A stretch of DNA of 64,000 nucleotides, taken from contig OX328105.1 in NCBI GenBank assembly GCA_946811185.2, positions 43,586,845 through 43,650,844 on the forward strand, written 5' to 3'. The position numbers and the translations under genes were made by a program. Every line of letters starts with the position of its first letter. Position 1 is the first letter of the stretch. Shown here one piece after another: positions 55,102-64,000 of the stretch. The stretch comes from Hippopus hippopus. Its lineage: Eukaryota; Mollusca; Bivalvia; Cardiida; Cardiidae. The notes beneath the pieces were generated by a model. The model worked only from the letters and a program-made list of their open reading frames with translations. It was not told where the DNA came from and made no database searches.

Positions 55102-55152
55102 CGTATACATTGGATGTGGATCTAAATCAGTGCGAGGTCTTTGTATTTCATA
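55102..55152 (-). CDS. Cytoplasmic-tail exon (fifth) of membrane-protein gene
   Basis: A 51-nt exon with a CTTGCAG acceptor and an ACG|GTAAGT donor, phase 0 on both sides. It encodes Y-E-I-Q-R-P-R-T-D-L-D-P-H-P-M-Y-T. The Tyr-containing pattern fits a signalling or sorting tail. The next exon was not identified. A candidate with an immediate stop near 51440 is only a guess. Confidence 0.7.
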
Positions 55153-55359
55153 CTGCAAGAGAACAAAAAGTTAATTAATCTTTAGGCTGCTAAGCGACTC
55201 ACTAACCTGTTGCGGACAGTGTACATCAAGATCAGACTACACAGAATGTGCAGTCTGATCTTGGCTCTAAACTGTCCAATAAGAACTTTTATTTTCTAAA
55301 AAAAAAAAATAAGTTTGAAGTAGCAATATTTGGGTTTTTACAATCAGCTTGACATTTAT

Positions 55360-55580
55360 TTTACCAAACGACAAAAAATTCGACTGGTCCAAATTGAAAG
55401 GATTTGCAAGCGACAAATCAAATGTAACTGAAATGATGATTTTTGTTTTGGATGGGGAAGAAAACATTGTGGGAAAAGGAGAAAATGCTGGTTACCAGCA
55501 TTTTCTCCTTTTTCCCTCAATGTTTTCAAAAGCCTTCTCCTACAGGGGCGTCAAAACTCGGGATTGTGTGGTAATGGGTT
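55360..55580. repeat. R2 MITE, reverse orientation
   Basis: Perfect palindrome (GAAAATGCTGGTTACCAGCA) and right end GTGTGGTAATGGGTTAA. It lies in an intron of the membrane-protein gene, next to an R3 remnant at 55180-55300. Confidence 0.7.
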
Positions 55581-56065
55581 AACTTAATTAACAGTAGCAG
55601 GAAAAGAATTAATCATCAACTGCCAAGCCATAAATTTATCATCTTCCTGACTCTATCATATTCTTATGTGTATTACGTTTTACCAATATAGATGTGTGGA
55701 CATAAAATTCTACTTTATTTAGGACTTGCTCCATTCTTCATTCTCTTTTAAATCTTATTAAACTGAATAATTTCATGCTTTTAAAGCTCTGAGACAAAAA
55801 GGCTTTTTGAAACATTGTGTGAATGGAAGAAAATGGTGGTAACCTTATTTTCTGCAGTCACTGGATGAGTGGCTTACAAAAAAGAGTTCATTTTGTTTAT
55901 CTCAGACAATGCATAGCTGTTGGTGACATGCAAACAAAAGTGACTAAAAAAGAAAAGACCCTATTCAATGCTAAATGATGTGGCAGAAGTACAGAAAAGA
56001 ACTGTTTTTGTCAAGTTTGTAATAGCTTTCTTTAAATATGCTCAGGTAAAGTGAAAAACACTTAC

Positions 56066-56136
56066 TCTTTCATGAGGGTTTATATAGTTGTATAAAAAGT
56101 CCCACGAAAAGTTTGACATCATACCATTGTCATATG
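56066..56136 (-). CDS. Cytoplasmic-tail exon (fourth)
   Basis: 71 nt, acceptor TTTACAG, donor AGA|GTAAGT, phase 1 in and 0 out. It encodes A-Y-D-N-G-M-M-S-N-F-S-W-D-F-L-Y-N-Y-I-N. Both splice phases match the neighbours. Confidence 0.75.
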
Positions 56137-56713
56137 CTGTAAAAAACAGAAAACGAAACATTTTATTCATATTTTGAGCCTGCAGCGTTTGAGTCAGACA
56201 ATGAGCAAAACTAAGAGAAAAGAATTATCTAAAATTGAAAAAAAAAAATTTGAAAAAATATAGTTTGAAAATAAGCCTTTCTTTGTGTGAGTTCTTGTTA
56301 GAATTCAAAACAGCATTAAATAGGACTAATCATTCACTGCTTTGACGTTAAATCAATTGGTTTCAAAGTAAAACTGATTTAAAAAAAAAATAGTTCAAAG
56401 AGTAATAACACATTACTAGACAACAAAATTTCAGAATTGTTTTAAACTGAAAGCAAAAAAACAATTAAATTGAATAAAATGAAGGGTATTGCCTTTGACA
56501 TGGTGGCAAATATTTTTGAAAGAGAAGAAAATTCTGGATACCTGCATTTTCTCCTTTTTCCAAAATGTTTCCAAAAGCTGTCATTCTCAAGGTTGTTTAA
56601 ACTCTGGATTGTAAGTTGAAGGGTTAATCAAAGAAACTCAACCATAAGACAAGTAACCCATTAGTAAGTCATAGTTTTTTATACAGTCTAGTTAGTTTAA
56701 GAGAATGACTTAC

Positions 56714-56892
56714 CATACATTTCAGGTTCTCTATCATTATCTCTATGTCTATGTCTACGATATTTGTCGTCTGTAGACGTTGAAGAGGAATCATCCTCCC
56801 AGACTTGAGGACCATATACCGGATCTCCTCGGCCCCATGTGTTAATTTTAGTTGGCATACCCGTTGGGAAGAAACCATTATTAAATGTTTCC
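56714..56892 (-). CDS. Cytoplasmic-tail exon (third)
   Basis: 179 nt, acceptor TTAACAG, donor TATG|GTAAGT, phase 2 in and 1 out. It encodes FFPTGMPTKINTWGRGDPVY, then an acidic Ser/Thr run and an Arg/His/Asp-rich segment. No domain is recognised. The hydrophilic composition suits an intracellular tail after the transmembrane exon. Confidence 0.78.
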
Positions 56893-57429
56893 CTGTTAAC
56901 AAAGAAAACAAATGCTTGAGACTAACCCTTACTTCTTGCCGGTTGATAAGAGGGATATAAATCAATCCAAAACATTATAGCATGGAGAAAAGTTTCAAAA
57001 AATGCTCTGTTGCATATAATAGTTTAGTATGGCATAACCTGTGGAAGGAAACACTACTGAATGTTTTCCTTATAACAAAGAAAACAAAATGGTTGTGACT
57101 ACACCATACTTTTTATTGTTTGGTTAGTGGAGACATCAATCAAACCAAACGTTATCACATGGAGAGAAACTTTAAAAAATGCTCTGACTCGCATGTAACA
57201 GTCTTCCCTGGTATAACATCTGGAAGGAAACATTATTAAATTCCTTCAGCTGTTATGTTTTTTAACTGTCATTGTCCTTGTATAGTCTTTTAGCCTAAAT
57301 TTTTCAATAATAAGAAATAACAATTTGAATATATTCATAAACATCCATTTTGTCCATTTTCTTAGCTGTTTGAGTAGTGTTTCACATCACTTTTAAAGTT
57401 TTTAAAGCATGCATATAGTATTTCAAATA

Positions 57430-57922
57430 TATGAACCATACTTTGGCAAAAGGGGGTTTAATGCATCTCTTTGATGCATGATACCAAGCAGGTCTTCACA
57501 CAATGGATCCATAAAAATCCATTTTGTATAACAACCCACTGAATCATGAAGTACACAGGATCTTTGACATGCAAAAAATGACTAATAACAAAAGGTTTTG
57601 ATCCAGGTCAGCCTGCATGGACTGTGTAGGCTGACCTGGGTTAATACTTTTTGTAGATACATTAACCCTTTACCACACAATGACGCCTTTTGACGCCCCT
57701 AAAAAAGAGGCCTTTTGAAAACATTGTGGGAAAAGGAGAAAATGCTGGTAACCAGCATTTTCTCCTTTTCCCACAAAGTTTTCTACCCTATCAAAGAAAA
57801 GTTGCGTCATTTGAGCCACTATGAAATTGTCGTCTGCAAATGCTTTCAATTTGGATAGGTCTAAAATTTTGCCGTGTGGTAAAGGGTTAAGCCTCCTTTT
57901 ACAGAACATGACTCATATGAGT
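57430..57922 (-). repeat. R1 MITE interrupted by an R2 MITE
   Basis: R1 runs 57430-57661 and resumes at 57891-57922 (GCCTCCTTTTACAGAACATG). The break is exactly at TTAA. Confidence 0.85.
57666..57886. mobile_element. R2 MITE nested in R1, with TTAA duplication
   Basis: This 221-bp element is flanked by TTAA (57662-57665, 57887-57890) inside a recognisable R1 copy, which proves its ends. The termini CCCTTTACCACAC / GTGTGGTAAAGGG are inverted repeats and the centre is a palindrome over 50 bp long. TTAA target and CCC end are those of piggyBac-type elements. Confidence 0.9.
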
Positions 57923-58184
57923 ATGCTACTCTATTACTATGTTTCTTAGGTTTTAACAGTAGTACCCTTTATAAAGCTTTGAAGCCTGGGTCCAGGCGAC
58001 AATATATATTAATAAGTCTGTATCACCCTCTCCTAACCATGGTCTGCTTATGATTTTTGGCAGCTGGTCTGTTATCGTTTCTGTCATAAAGCAACATCCA
58101 AATAATAGAATAGGTAAAAATGAATGGATTGGAACCCAGGCTAAAAGCTTTGTAACAAAAACAGTAAAGAATCATCAGATTTAC

Positions 58185-58337
58185 CTATCTATTTCATCTG
58201 CTGAATATCTTCTTCTCTTTCTCATTTTAATTGTATATATGATTATAATGGTGATAATTAAAGCTGCTATGAAAAACAATGGTATTCCTACACCCAGGCC
58301 CACAACCAGCCCAAAATTGTCTGACGTCTCAACAGGC
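58185..58337 (-). CDS. Transmembrane exon of membrane-protein gene
   Basis: 153 nt, acceptor TTTCAG, donor AG|GTAAAT, phase 2 on both sides. It encodes a short extracellular stretch, a hydrophobic segment of about 25 residues (LVVGLGVGIPLFF onward) and a stop-transfer KMRKRRR. The positive-inside rule makes the following exons cytoplasmic, a type I membrane protein. Confidence 0.85.
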
Positions 58338-58451
58338 CTGAAAGAAAATGATGACAGAGTCATGTAATTTGATGAAACATACAATGGATCAGAACTACCT
58401 AAACTAGGCTGAATCAGATGATTTTGATATTATCCTTGTAAAATATGTATA

Positions 58452-58680
58452 ATCAACTCTACCACACAACTAAAAGATAGACTTGTCCAAATTGACAGAA
58501 TTCATGCAGACGCCAACTTGAATGTAGCTCAAATGATTATTTCTGTCTTTGCTGGAGTAGGAACATTGTGCGGAAAAGAGAAAATGCTGGTTACCAGCAT
58601 TTTCTCCTTCTCCAACAATGTTTTCAAAGGCTTCTTTTTCAGGAGTTGTCAAACCTTGGGATTGTGTAGTAAACGGTTAA
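58452..58680. repeat. R2 MITE, reverse orientation
   Basis: Palindrome GAAAATGCTGGTTACCAGCA near 58580; right end GTGTAGTAAACGGTTAA. Intronic. Confidence 0.65.
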
Positions 58681-59412
58681 AGGGCCTCAGATGATTTTTG
58701 AAAAAAATAAAAAATCCTTGTGAAATATGTATAATGAACATGAATTGAGTTGCAATAGATGAACACACAATAAGCAAACAGAGTAGCAAAAGATAAAAGC
58801 CTTGTATAAGGAGCAATTCTTCTCTATACCACAATGCTTGCAGGTAGAAAACAACTTGCAACATGTTTTATTGGCGTAATTTGTAGATATTTGTCAGTAG
58901 AGACAATCATGAACTGAACACCTTTTTTCTGAATACTGGTACATGATCATGTATAGAATGTGCCACCATGGCTGACAAAGGGGGTCCAATTCTGTTTGAA
59001 AATAAACTTTTGCCTCAAAATGATGTCTCATTTTACCAAACTCATTTACCTTAGTCTTTCACTCAAATATCTGGTCTTAAAAACTGATCCACAGCACTGG
59101 GTTCTTTATACAGAAGAAGCATATCTTATTTCAATCAAATTTTTGAAGGGGTGATAATGTGGCACGGAAGACAAAAAACTCAATCTCTCTGCATACTAAA
59201 CAGATAAATGGACTCATCCATAAATTAAACTAGATAACTTAATGATACAAAATTCTAAGGGAACAGATCTGTATGTAAAAAATGTAAATTTTTCAAGAAA
59301 AAGCAAAATGTGCAGGTTCAAGATCAGACTGCATATTCTATGCAGTCTGATCTAAATCTTTACACAAAAGTGTCTAAATTTCCCATCAGATTTCAAAGAG
59401 TAAAATACTTAC

Positions 59413-59517
59413 TGGCATACAGCTGCTCCTGCTATGATCTTACACTCCTGTTTGGAAGGACAAGGCCCGACAGTCGAAAATAGAACGGCACATTTTATGT
59501 CTGTTTCTGACAGTGTG
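59413..59517 (-). CDS. EGF-like exon of membrane-protein gene
   Basis: 105 nt with a TTTAAG acceptor (moderate) and a strong CA|GTAAGT donor. The frame gives C-x10-CPSKQEC-x8-C, the end of an EGF-like or SEA-adjacent Cys module. It joins in frame to the transmembrane exon. Upstream exons lie above 59520 but were not recognised before the second Polinton begins at about 60.4 kb. Confidence 0.65.
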
Positions 59518-60434
59518 CTTAAATCAGCTAGATTTGTATGAAAAAGAAATATAATAAAGATGAATTATTTTGCCTAAAATATAATGCCGTGGAAAGGAAA
59601 ACTGTAATATCTGGTGTTTATTTTAGTATTACCCTTCGATCTGTACAAAATCACAAAATTTTTAACAGGTCCAGTTTGAAACCGTTTGCAGACAACAAGA
59701 CAGTTTTGACACAAATGATGGTTTTAGTTTAAGAAATATAGATTAACTATTTCCCAGTTTACAAAATTTTAAATTTACCCAAATTAAAAACATTTGCAGA
59801 TGAAAAATTAAATGAGGCTCAGATGATAGAATTTACCTTTGAAAAGGTCAAAAAGATAATGGGAAAAGGAAAATATGCTGTCTCTCAGCATTTTTTACCT
59901 TATCCCAGAAAGTTTCCCAAAAGGCTTCTACCTCAGGGTGATTAAAACCTTGAATTGTGTGCTAAAGGAATGAGTTTGAATGACAAAGCATTTATCCCTG
60001 TTTTCACCTGTGATGCTGACAGGGTTAACGTTTAAGTACAGAGTATATACTGATTATAAAAAAAAAGAATATTTAGCAATTTCAACTATAATTCATACCA
60101 TTCAGAGGTATCTACAGACATTGAAAATTAGAAAACTTATAATGTAACAGAAAGTATCTTTATCTGCTTTTAAAGATACATCTATGCTCATTTTCAGTTA
60201 GTTTCAGCCACTTTTTAACTCATTTCATCCATATTTCATCAAACTATAATCATTCTTGTATCTTCATGCCAAATGTTGCCCCTGATGGCTGTAAGATTGC
60301 AGATTACGATGGACAAAAAAAGGCATTTCATGCTTTGGAGGCCAGTAGATATAAAACTGAGAGAGCTGAGACAAGCACTATTTTAACCACACAACGACAC
60401 TTTTACAAGGTCAAAAAATCAACCATAACTCTTG
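59518..60434. other. Non-coding stretch before second Polinton
   Basis: Holds a decayed R2 at 59740-59970. The part 60240-60420 has an open plus-strand frame that I do not recognise and could not connect to splice sites. Nothing else is supported. Confidence 0.4.
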
Positions 60435-60840
60435 AGTGCGACAACCGCGACTCCGTCGGGGTCGTCGCATATTTTCCCCATATACCTATATGAGCAACAT
60501 CCCGTCTCCCCCAAAGGGTCGGGATCAAAATCTAGGACGAAACCCGAAAATCAAAATTTCCCTGACCGGAATACACGTCAACTCTCAAGCTAACCGCGAC
60601 GAACCGCGACTCCGTCCCAGCTCGCGCGTATCATATACCTATACGTACGAAACGACCACGATTCCGTCGTACGAAACGACCGCGACTCCGTCGTAGGTCG
60701 TGTCGCATATTTTCCCTCATATACCTATATGAACATTCCCTCACATCACCTCCGAACCTCGGTGAGGAGTCGCCATCGCCCCTCGTCTAGTGCTCGTCGT
60801 ATCATATTTTCCTCATATACCTATATGGACGAAAATCTCA
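60435..60840. repeat. CpG-rich terminal region with repeated palindrome
   Basis: CATATACCTATATG occurs at 60479-60492, 60718-60731 and 60814-60827, with a variant at 60632-60645. Each is preceded by a CGCATATTTTCC-like or CGTATCAT word. CGACTCCGTC and ACGAAACGACC repeats lie between. Probably the inner or outer part of the terminal inverted repeat. The motif could bind a terminal protein or regulator (inference). Confidence 0.6.
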
Positions 60841-60879
60841 ATCGTCGTCGTATCTTATTTTTCCGTGCGATGTCGCTCC

Positions 60880-60916
60880 AAAATATATCTTCAATATTAC
60901 TGGGAAGATATATTTT
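60880..60916 (-). terminator. 13-bp stem hairpin at the fiber stop codon
   Basis: AAAATATATCTTC and GAAGATATATTTT pair perfectly around an 11-nt loop. The hairpin begins at the stop codon. It differs from the histone-like signals of the first element. Confidence 0.55.
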
Positions 60917-62654
60917 ATATATCCAATTCTATTACAAACGTGATTGCTCCTATGACGACATACTTATTATCCAAAATCACACGATCCGGTGTGTTAGCAG
61001 GTGGTTTTGCATTTGTGGTAACCTTCGAAGTAACACCTATATTATCACGTGCGCTAAGTTTTATCGGGTCCCCTGGTGAAGTAGGTGGAAATGAAAATGG
61101 GTGAATTTCTTTCTCATTTATAGTAAGTTCAAAATTAAGTTGATCTTTTAAACTATCATCTCCTGGTTTTCCAAGTAAATGATAATAAAGACTAACAAAT
61201 TTCGGTATTATTTTTATTATTTTACCATCTAACGGCATTGTAAAAATTTCATTACCATCATAAAATTTAAGTTTTTCATCAACAGTAAGGCTGCCTGTAT
61301 GATTACACCATATGGTTATATGATGTTTAGAAAAATATCCTCTTTCATCTATAAGTTTTACAGTTTCTTCTATAACTTTTTTTACATTTTTTTCGACTAG
61401 ATCATCCACATACTTTCTATTCACCGCATCATTTTTACTAACAAATTTTTCTTGATACAAACCAATTCTATTCGCTGTTGTCAATTCACCTTTCGCTACG
61501 TAGTTAGGATTACCACTTATTAATATAGCTACTTCGTTTCCCGCTAAATCAGTTACAATATTCGAACGGGTAAACGCTTCGTCTCTTTCTACTTCATCGT
61601 CTACGTATTTTTTAGTAGCGGCTTCATTAGGTTCTGTAGGTTCCTTAACGTTTCTAATCTCATTAAAATTCATGTTTAAATATCCTCTAACGTTATATCC
61701 CCCGTTTTCATTGAGCAAAGCTTCTTCCGCTGTAACTCCTTTAATCAATTTATCCACATATTCTTTGTTCACTGGGTGATACTGAGTAGTAGGTTCGGGT
61801 ATATTATCGACTTCATTAAAATCCATATCGATTTTAGCGGAAGCTCTATAATAACCATTTTGTTTTAAAAATACTCCTTCCTTAGAAACTGCAATATCTC
61901 CTCCGGTAATACCTCTGATAGCTTCATCTACGTAATTTTAAGTAGCTGTGTCTTTAGGTCTAAATAGATCCTTTTCCTCTTCTATTTTTTTAGCTATAGT
62001 TTCGTCTACGTATTTTTTATTAGCCGCTTCCTTCTCATTTTCGGGGTCGCGTAAACCGAATAACCTCCTTCTACGTAAAAATATTTCGCCTTTCGCTTTG
62101 TAACTGGATGATTTTCTCGGAAAAAAAGCGACGTTCGTATCCACATAATCTTTATTGACCGCGTCACCAGGGTCTTCAGGAGAGCCAATGTTTTTTACAC
62201 GAAATTTTCTCATTTGAAGAGAATTTTTAGCGTAAAACTCTCCAGATCGAAACGTAAAAGCATTGTTACCTTCTAGTTTCCTTTCTAAATCTTTGTCAGC
62301 CGTATCAACATATACACGATTTGTAGCATCACCAGCTTCTATAGGAGGAGGAAGATTTTCTAACTTATGAATGTTGGCAAAATCTAAAGAACCTTTGATC
62401 GGAAAGTTTCCATTTTGTTTTGGACCTATCACTCCTATACCTTTGGTATTATCAATATAATCCTTCGTAGAAACGTCATGAGGATTTACCGGATTACTAA
62501 CCCTCGTTAACATATTACCGTTCATATTTATAGAACCAGTAACAACGGTAGTACCGTCCTTACGTAAAAAATTATTATTTATATAAGCGAGCGACACACC
62601 GTCATCGCTCGTTTTATCAATATTTTCCATTCGTCCGAATTTATCGACAGGCAT
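60915..62654 (-). pseudogene. Fiber-like protein with tail-fibre repeats, one in-frame stop
   Basis: A single frame of 580 codons is interrupted by TAA at 61938-61940. It contains about eight repeats of 30-60 residues. Each ends in a motif like NKKYVDETI or ATKKYVDDE after a turn of the type PTEPNEAA, as in phage tail fibres. The last 130 residues form a different, strand-rich domain that could be the receptor-binding head. The stop lies in one of the repeat motifs, in a poly-A context, and no frameshift is needed. A virion attachment fibre is the likely role. Confidence 0.7.
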
Positions 62655-62664
62655 ATTTTATATA

Positions 62665-63084
62665 CTAAAAAAATTTATTTAAAACGTCTTGGAACTTTTT
62701 TCCCAAGCCTAACTCTTTTAGAACGTATAAACATAGATGACCGCAAAATACTTGCCCAGCTCGTTGTATTTGATCGGTATTATAGTATATCGGGGTTTTT
62801 AGATACTCTCGAATTTCGATAGGCGGCTGTATTCCGTTACTATCGAAATAAATTTTAGTTTTACCGTTTTTATACCAAGCGACCCAATGGGTGCCGGGTC
62901 CACCGCTTTTATTGAAGTTTACTATACCGCATTCTTTTTTACTCGGTTTTCTCGGTAATGTATCTAGTAAAAAAACTCCTCTAAAAGAAAGAATCTTTAA
63001 TCTTTTCGCAGCATCTTCTAACTCAAAATTATTCAACGGTTTATTCGGTAAAATTACGTTTTTCGTAATCTCGATATCCGTCAT
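62665..63084 (-). CDS. PRO: Adenain-like cysteine protease (second element)
   Basis: 139 residues with GTHWVAW (His66), YFDSNG (Asp81), Gln107 and FCGHLC (Cys114), the C5-family catalytic order and spacing. It is intact and shorter than the protease of the first element. Its start overlaps the integrase end by 4 bp, and the fiber gene starts 10 bp downstream, a compact operon-like arrangement. Confidence 0.9.
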   Translation of the reverse strand: MTDIEITKNVILPNKPLNNFELEDAAKRLKILSFRGVFLLDTLPRKPSKKECGIVNFNKSGGPGTHWVAWYKNGKTKIYFDSNGIQPPIEIREYLKTPIYYNTDQIQRAGQVFCGHLCLYVLKELGLGKKFQDVLNKFF

Positions 63085-63986
63085 TTTATATTCATAATAT
63101 TCTTATTATCGACCCACGAATTAAATTCGTTGGAATAGCCTTTCCACTTTACTAGAGATTTCTTTTTTAATTTTCTAATAACCTTTTCTATCTTATACAC
63201 CTCTTGACTGGTTTTCTGCAGTTCAGGTTTGTAAAAAGAACCTTCTATTTTTTCTCCGTTAAGATCCTTAATTTTATATGTTATCGGCGATGTATGTATT
63301 ACCTCGGAAACCGTAAAAACCTCTTCAGTCCATCTCGTTGTATAACCTTTCTCGAAAGTCTTTTTTTTTTTAGCTAACCTTACTCTATCTCCGACGGAAA
63401 ACTTAGGCTCTTTTATTTCGGGATGATGATGAGGATAAAGATTTCTCCAAACTTTGGTTTCGTTTTCTTTTTTACTAGTGTTTATCGGAGTCATCTTAAT
63501 GGATGAATGCCTCATATTATTATATTCTTTAACGAGATCCGGTAGTACGTCGATGTAAACGTTTGTAGAGTTAGCGGAAAAATACTTCCACATCTTTTCT
63601 TTCATCGTTCTAATCCATCTCTCAACTACGCTAGATTTTTCTTCGTTTTGGGTAGAATATAATTCAACCAGCGCTTTTACGTCTTTGTTATAAAACTCTC
63701 TACCCTCATCTACCCATATTTTTTCGGGTTTCCTCTCCTTAAAAATATTTTCTAACGCTATAGCGGTAGATTGCACCGTTTTATTTTTTAACGGTACCAA
63801 CCATCCGTATTTAGAAAAGATGTCGATGACAGCGAGAAGGTATTTTACGTCGTCATTATATTTAGAAAAAGGACGCATGTCTACTAAATCCGCAGCCCAT
63901 ATCTTATCTATACCATTTACTATAACCCTCCTCTTCTTAAATTTCCTTCTTACGGGCTTATGTAATTCTTCCGCTAATTTCAGCAT
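63081..63986 (-). CDS. INT: Chromodomain integrase (second element), 5' end uncertain
   Basis: Catalytic residues are visible: Asp in W-A-A-D-L, Asp in V-D-E-G-R-E-F and Glu in S-V-V-E-R-W. A SH3-like segment (FSVGDRVRL ... RWTEEVFTV) and a chromodomain-like end (VKWKGYSNEFNSW) follow. Compared with the first element's integrase, the N-terminal 60 or so residues are missing here because the window ends, so the ATG at 63986 is probably internal. Within the visible part the frame is unbroken. Confidence 0.88.
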   Translation of the reverse strand: MLKLAEELHKPVRRKFKKRRVIVNGIDKIWAADLVDMRPFSKYNDDVKYLLAVIDIFSKYGWLVPLKNKTVQSTAIALENIFKERKPEKIWVDEGREFYNKDVKALVELYSTQNEEKSSVVERWIRTMKEKMWKYFSANSTNVYIDVLPDLVKEYNNMRHSSIKMTPINTSKKENETKVWRNLYPHHHPEIKEPKFSVGDRVRLAKKKKTFEKGYTTRWTEEVFTVSEVIHTSPITYKIKDLNGEKIEGSFYKPELQKTSQEVYKIEKVIRKLKKKSLVKWKGYSNEFNSWVDNKNIMNIK

Positions 63987-64000
63987 ATCGGAATTTTTTT

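Larger units (their letters stand above)
60435..64000. mobile_element. End of a second, different Polinton-type element (partial)
   Basis: Three minus-strand virus-type genes (fiber-like protein, adenain-like protease, chromodomain integrase) follow a CpG-rich terminal region. The left end is placed at AGTGCGACAACCGCGACTCC because Polintons start with AG and base composition changes sharply there. The other terminus and its duplication are outside the window, so the border is provisional. The proteins are clearly diverged from those of the complete element, and gene order is different. Confidence 0.75.

Noticed and set aside
58050..58367. Plus-strand frame with a hydrophobic stretch
   Set aside because: Antisense to the transmembrane exon, which has splice sites and phase agreement on the minus strand.
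60266..60493. Plus-strand frame before the second Polinton as a host exon
   Set aside because: No recognised domain or splice sites, and it runs into the CpG-rich terminal repeat.

Overview
The window looks like nuclear DNA of a marine bivalve mollusc, probably a heterodont clam. The host genes have short exons and GT-AG introns, the intergenic DNA is AT-rich and packed with palindromic MITEs, and a foldback repeat of a kind I associate with bivalve genomes (short arms, runs of CGTCCGTC) occurs twice. The species call is inference.

Layout. (1) 0-16.7 kb, minus strand: a secreted or membrane mucin-4-like gene. Eight exons are visible: start codon and signal peptide (16.6 and 13.7 kb), a half sushi-like exon (12.0 kb), one large Ser/Thr mucin exon with a 30-bp repeat (9.05-11.57 kb), three exons of a NIDO domain (7.5, 6.4 and 4.7 kb) and an AMOP-like exon (0-0.44 kb). 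Splice phases agree from exon 1 to exon 7. The introns are full of repeats. (2) 16.7-23.6 kb: repeats only. (3) 23.6-39.9 kb: a three-level nest. A palindromic MITE copy is interrupted by a mariner with TA target duplication, and the mariner transposase gene is interrupted by a complete 14.86-kb Polinton/Maverick-type (adintovirus-like) element. That element has about 1.2-kb terminal inverted repeats and a perfect 6-bp duplication (CACCAG). (4) 39.9-55 kb: repeats. (5) 55.1-59.5 kb, minus strand: five in-phase exons of a type I membrane protein (EGF-like, transmembrane segment, cytoplasmic tail). (6) 60.4-64 kb: the end of a second, different Polinton-type element (fiber-like protein, adenain-type protease, chromodomain integrase), running off the window.

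The complete element carries a virion module: double-jelly-roll capsid protein, penton, adenain-like protease, FtsK/HerA-type packaging ATPase, minor capsid or core proteins and a 2-TM protein. It also has a chromodomain integrase, a CCHC zinc-knuckle gene on the opposite strand and small outward-facing genes. Two things stand out. No protein-primed DNA polymerase B is recognisable between intact termini. Several of its genes are followed, in the sense direction, by a 6-bp stem with a TTTC loop that closely resembles the 3'-end signal of replication-dependent histone mRNAs, in one case with a sea-urchin-type CAAGAAAGA downstream element. Three of these genes also share an upstream palindromic module and a TATA box. 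The element is decaying: the capsid, integrase, one core-protein and one unknown gene carry in-frame stops, all compatible with C-to-T changes.
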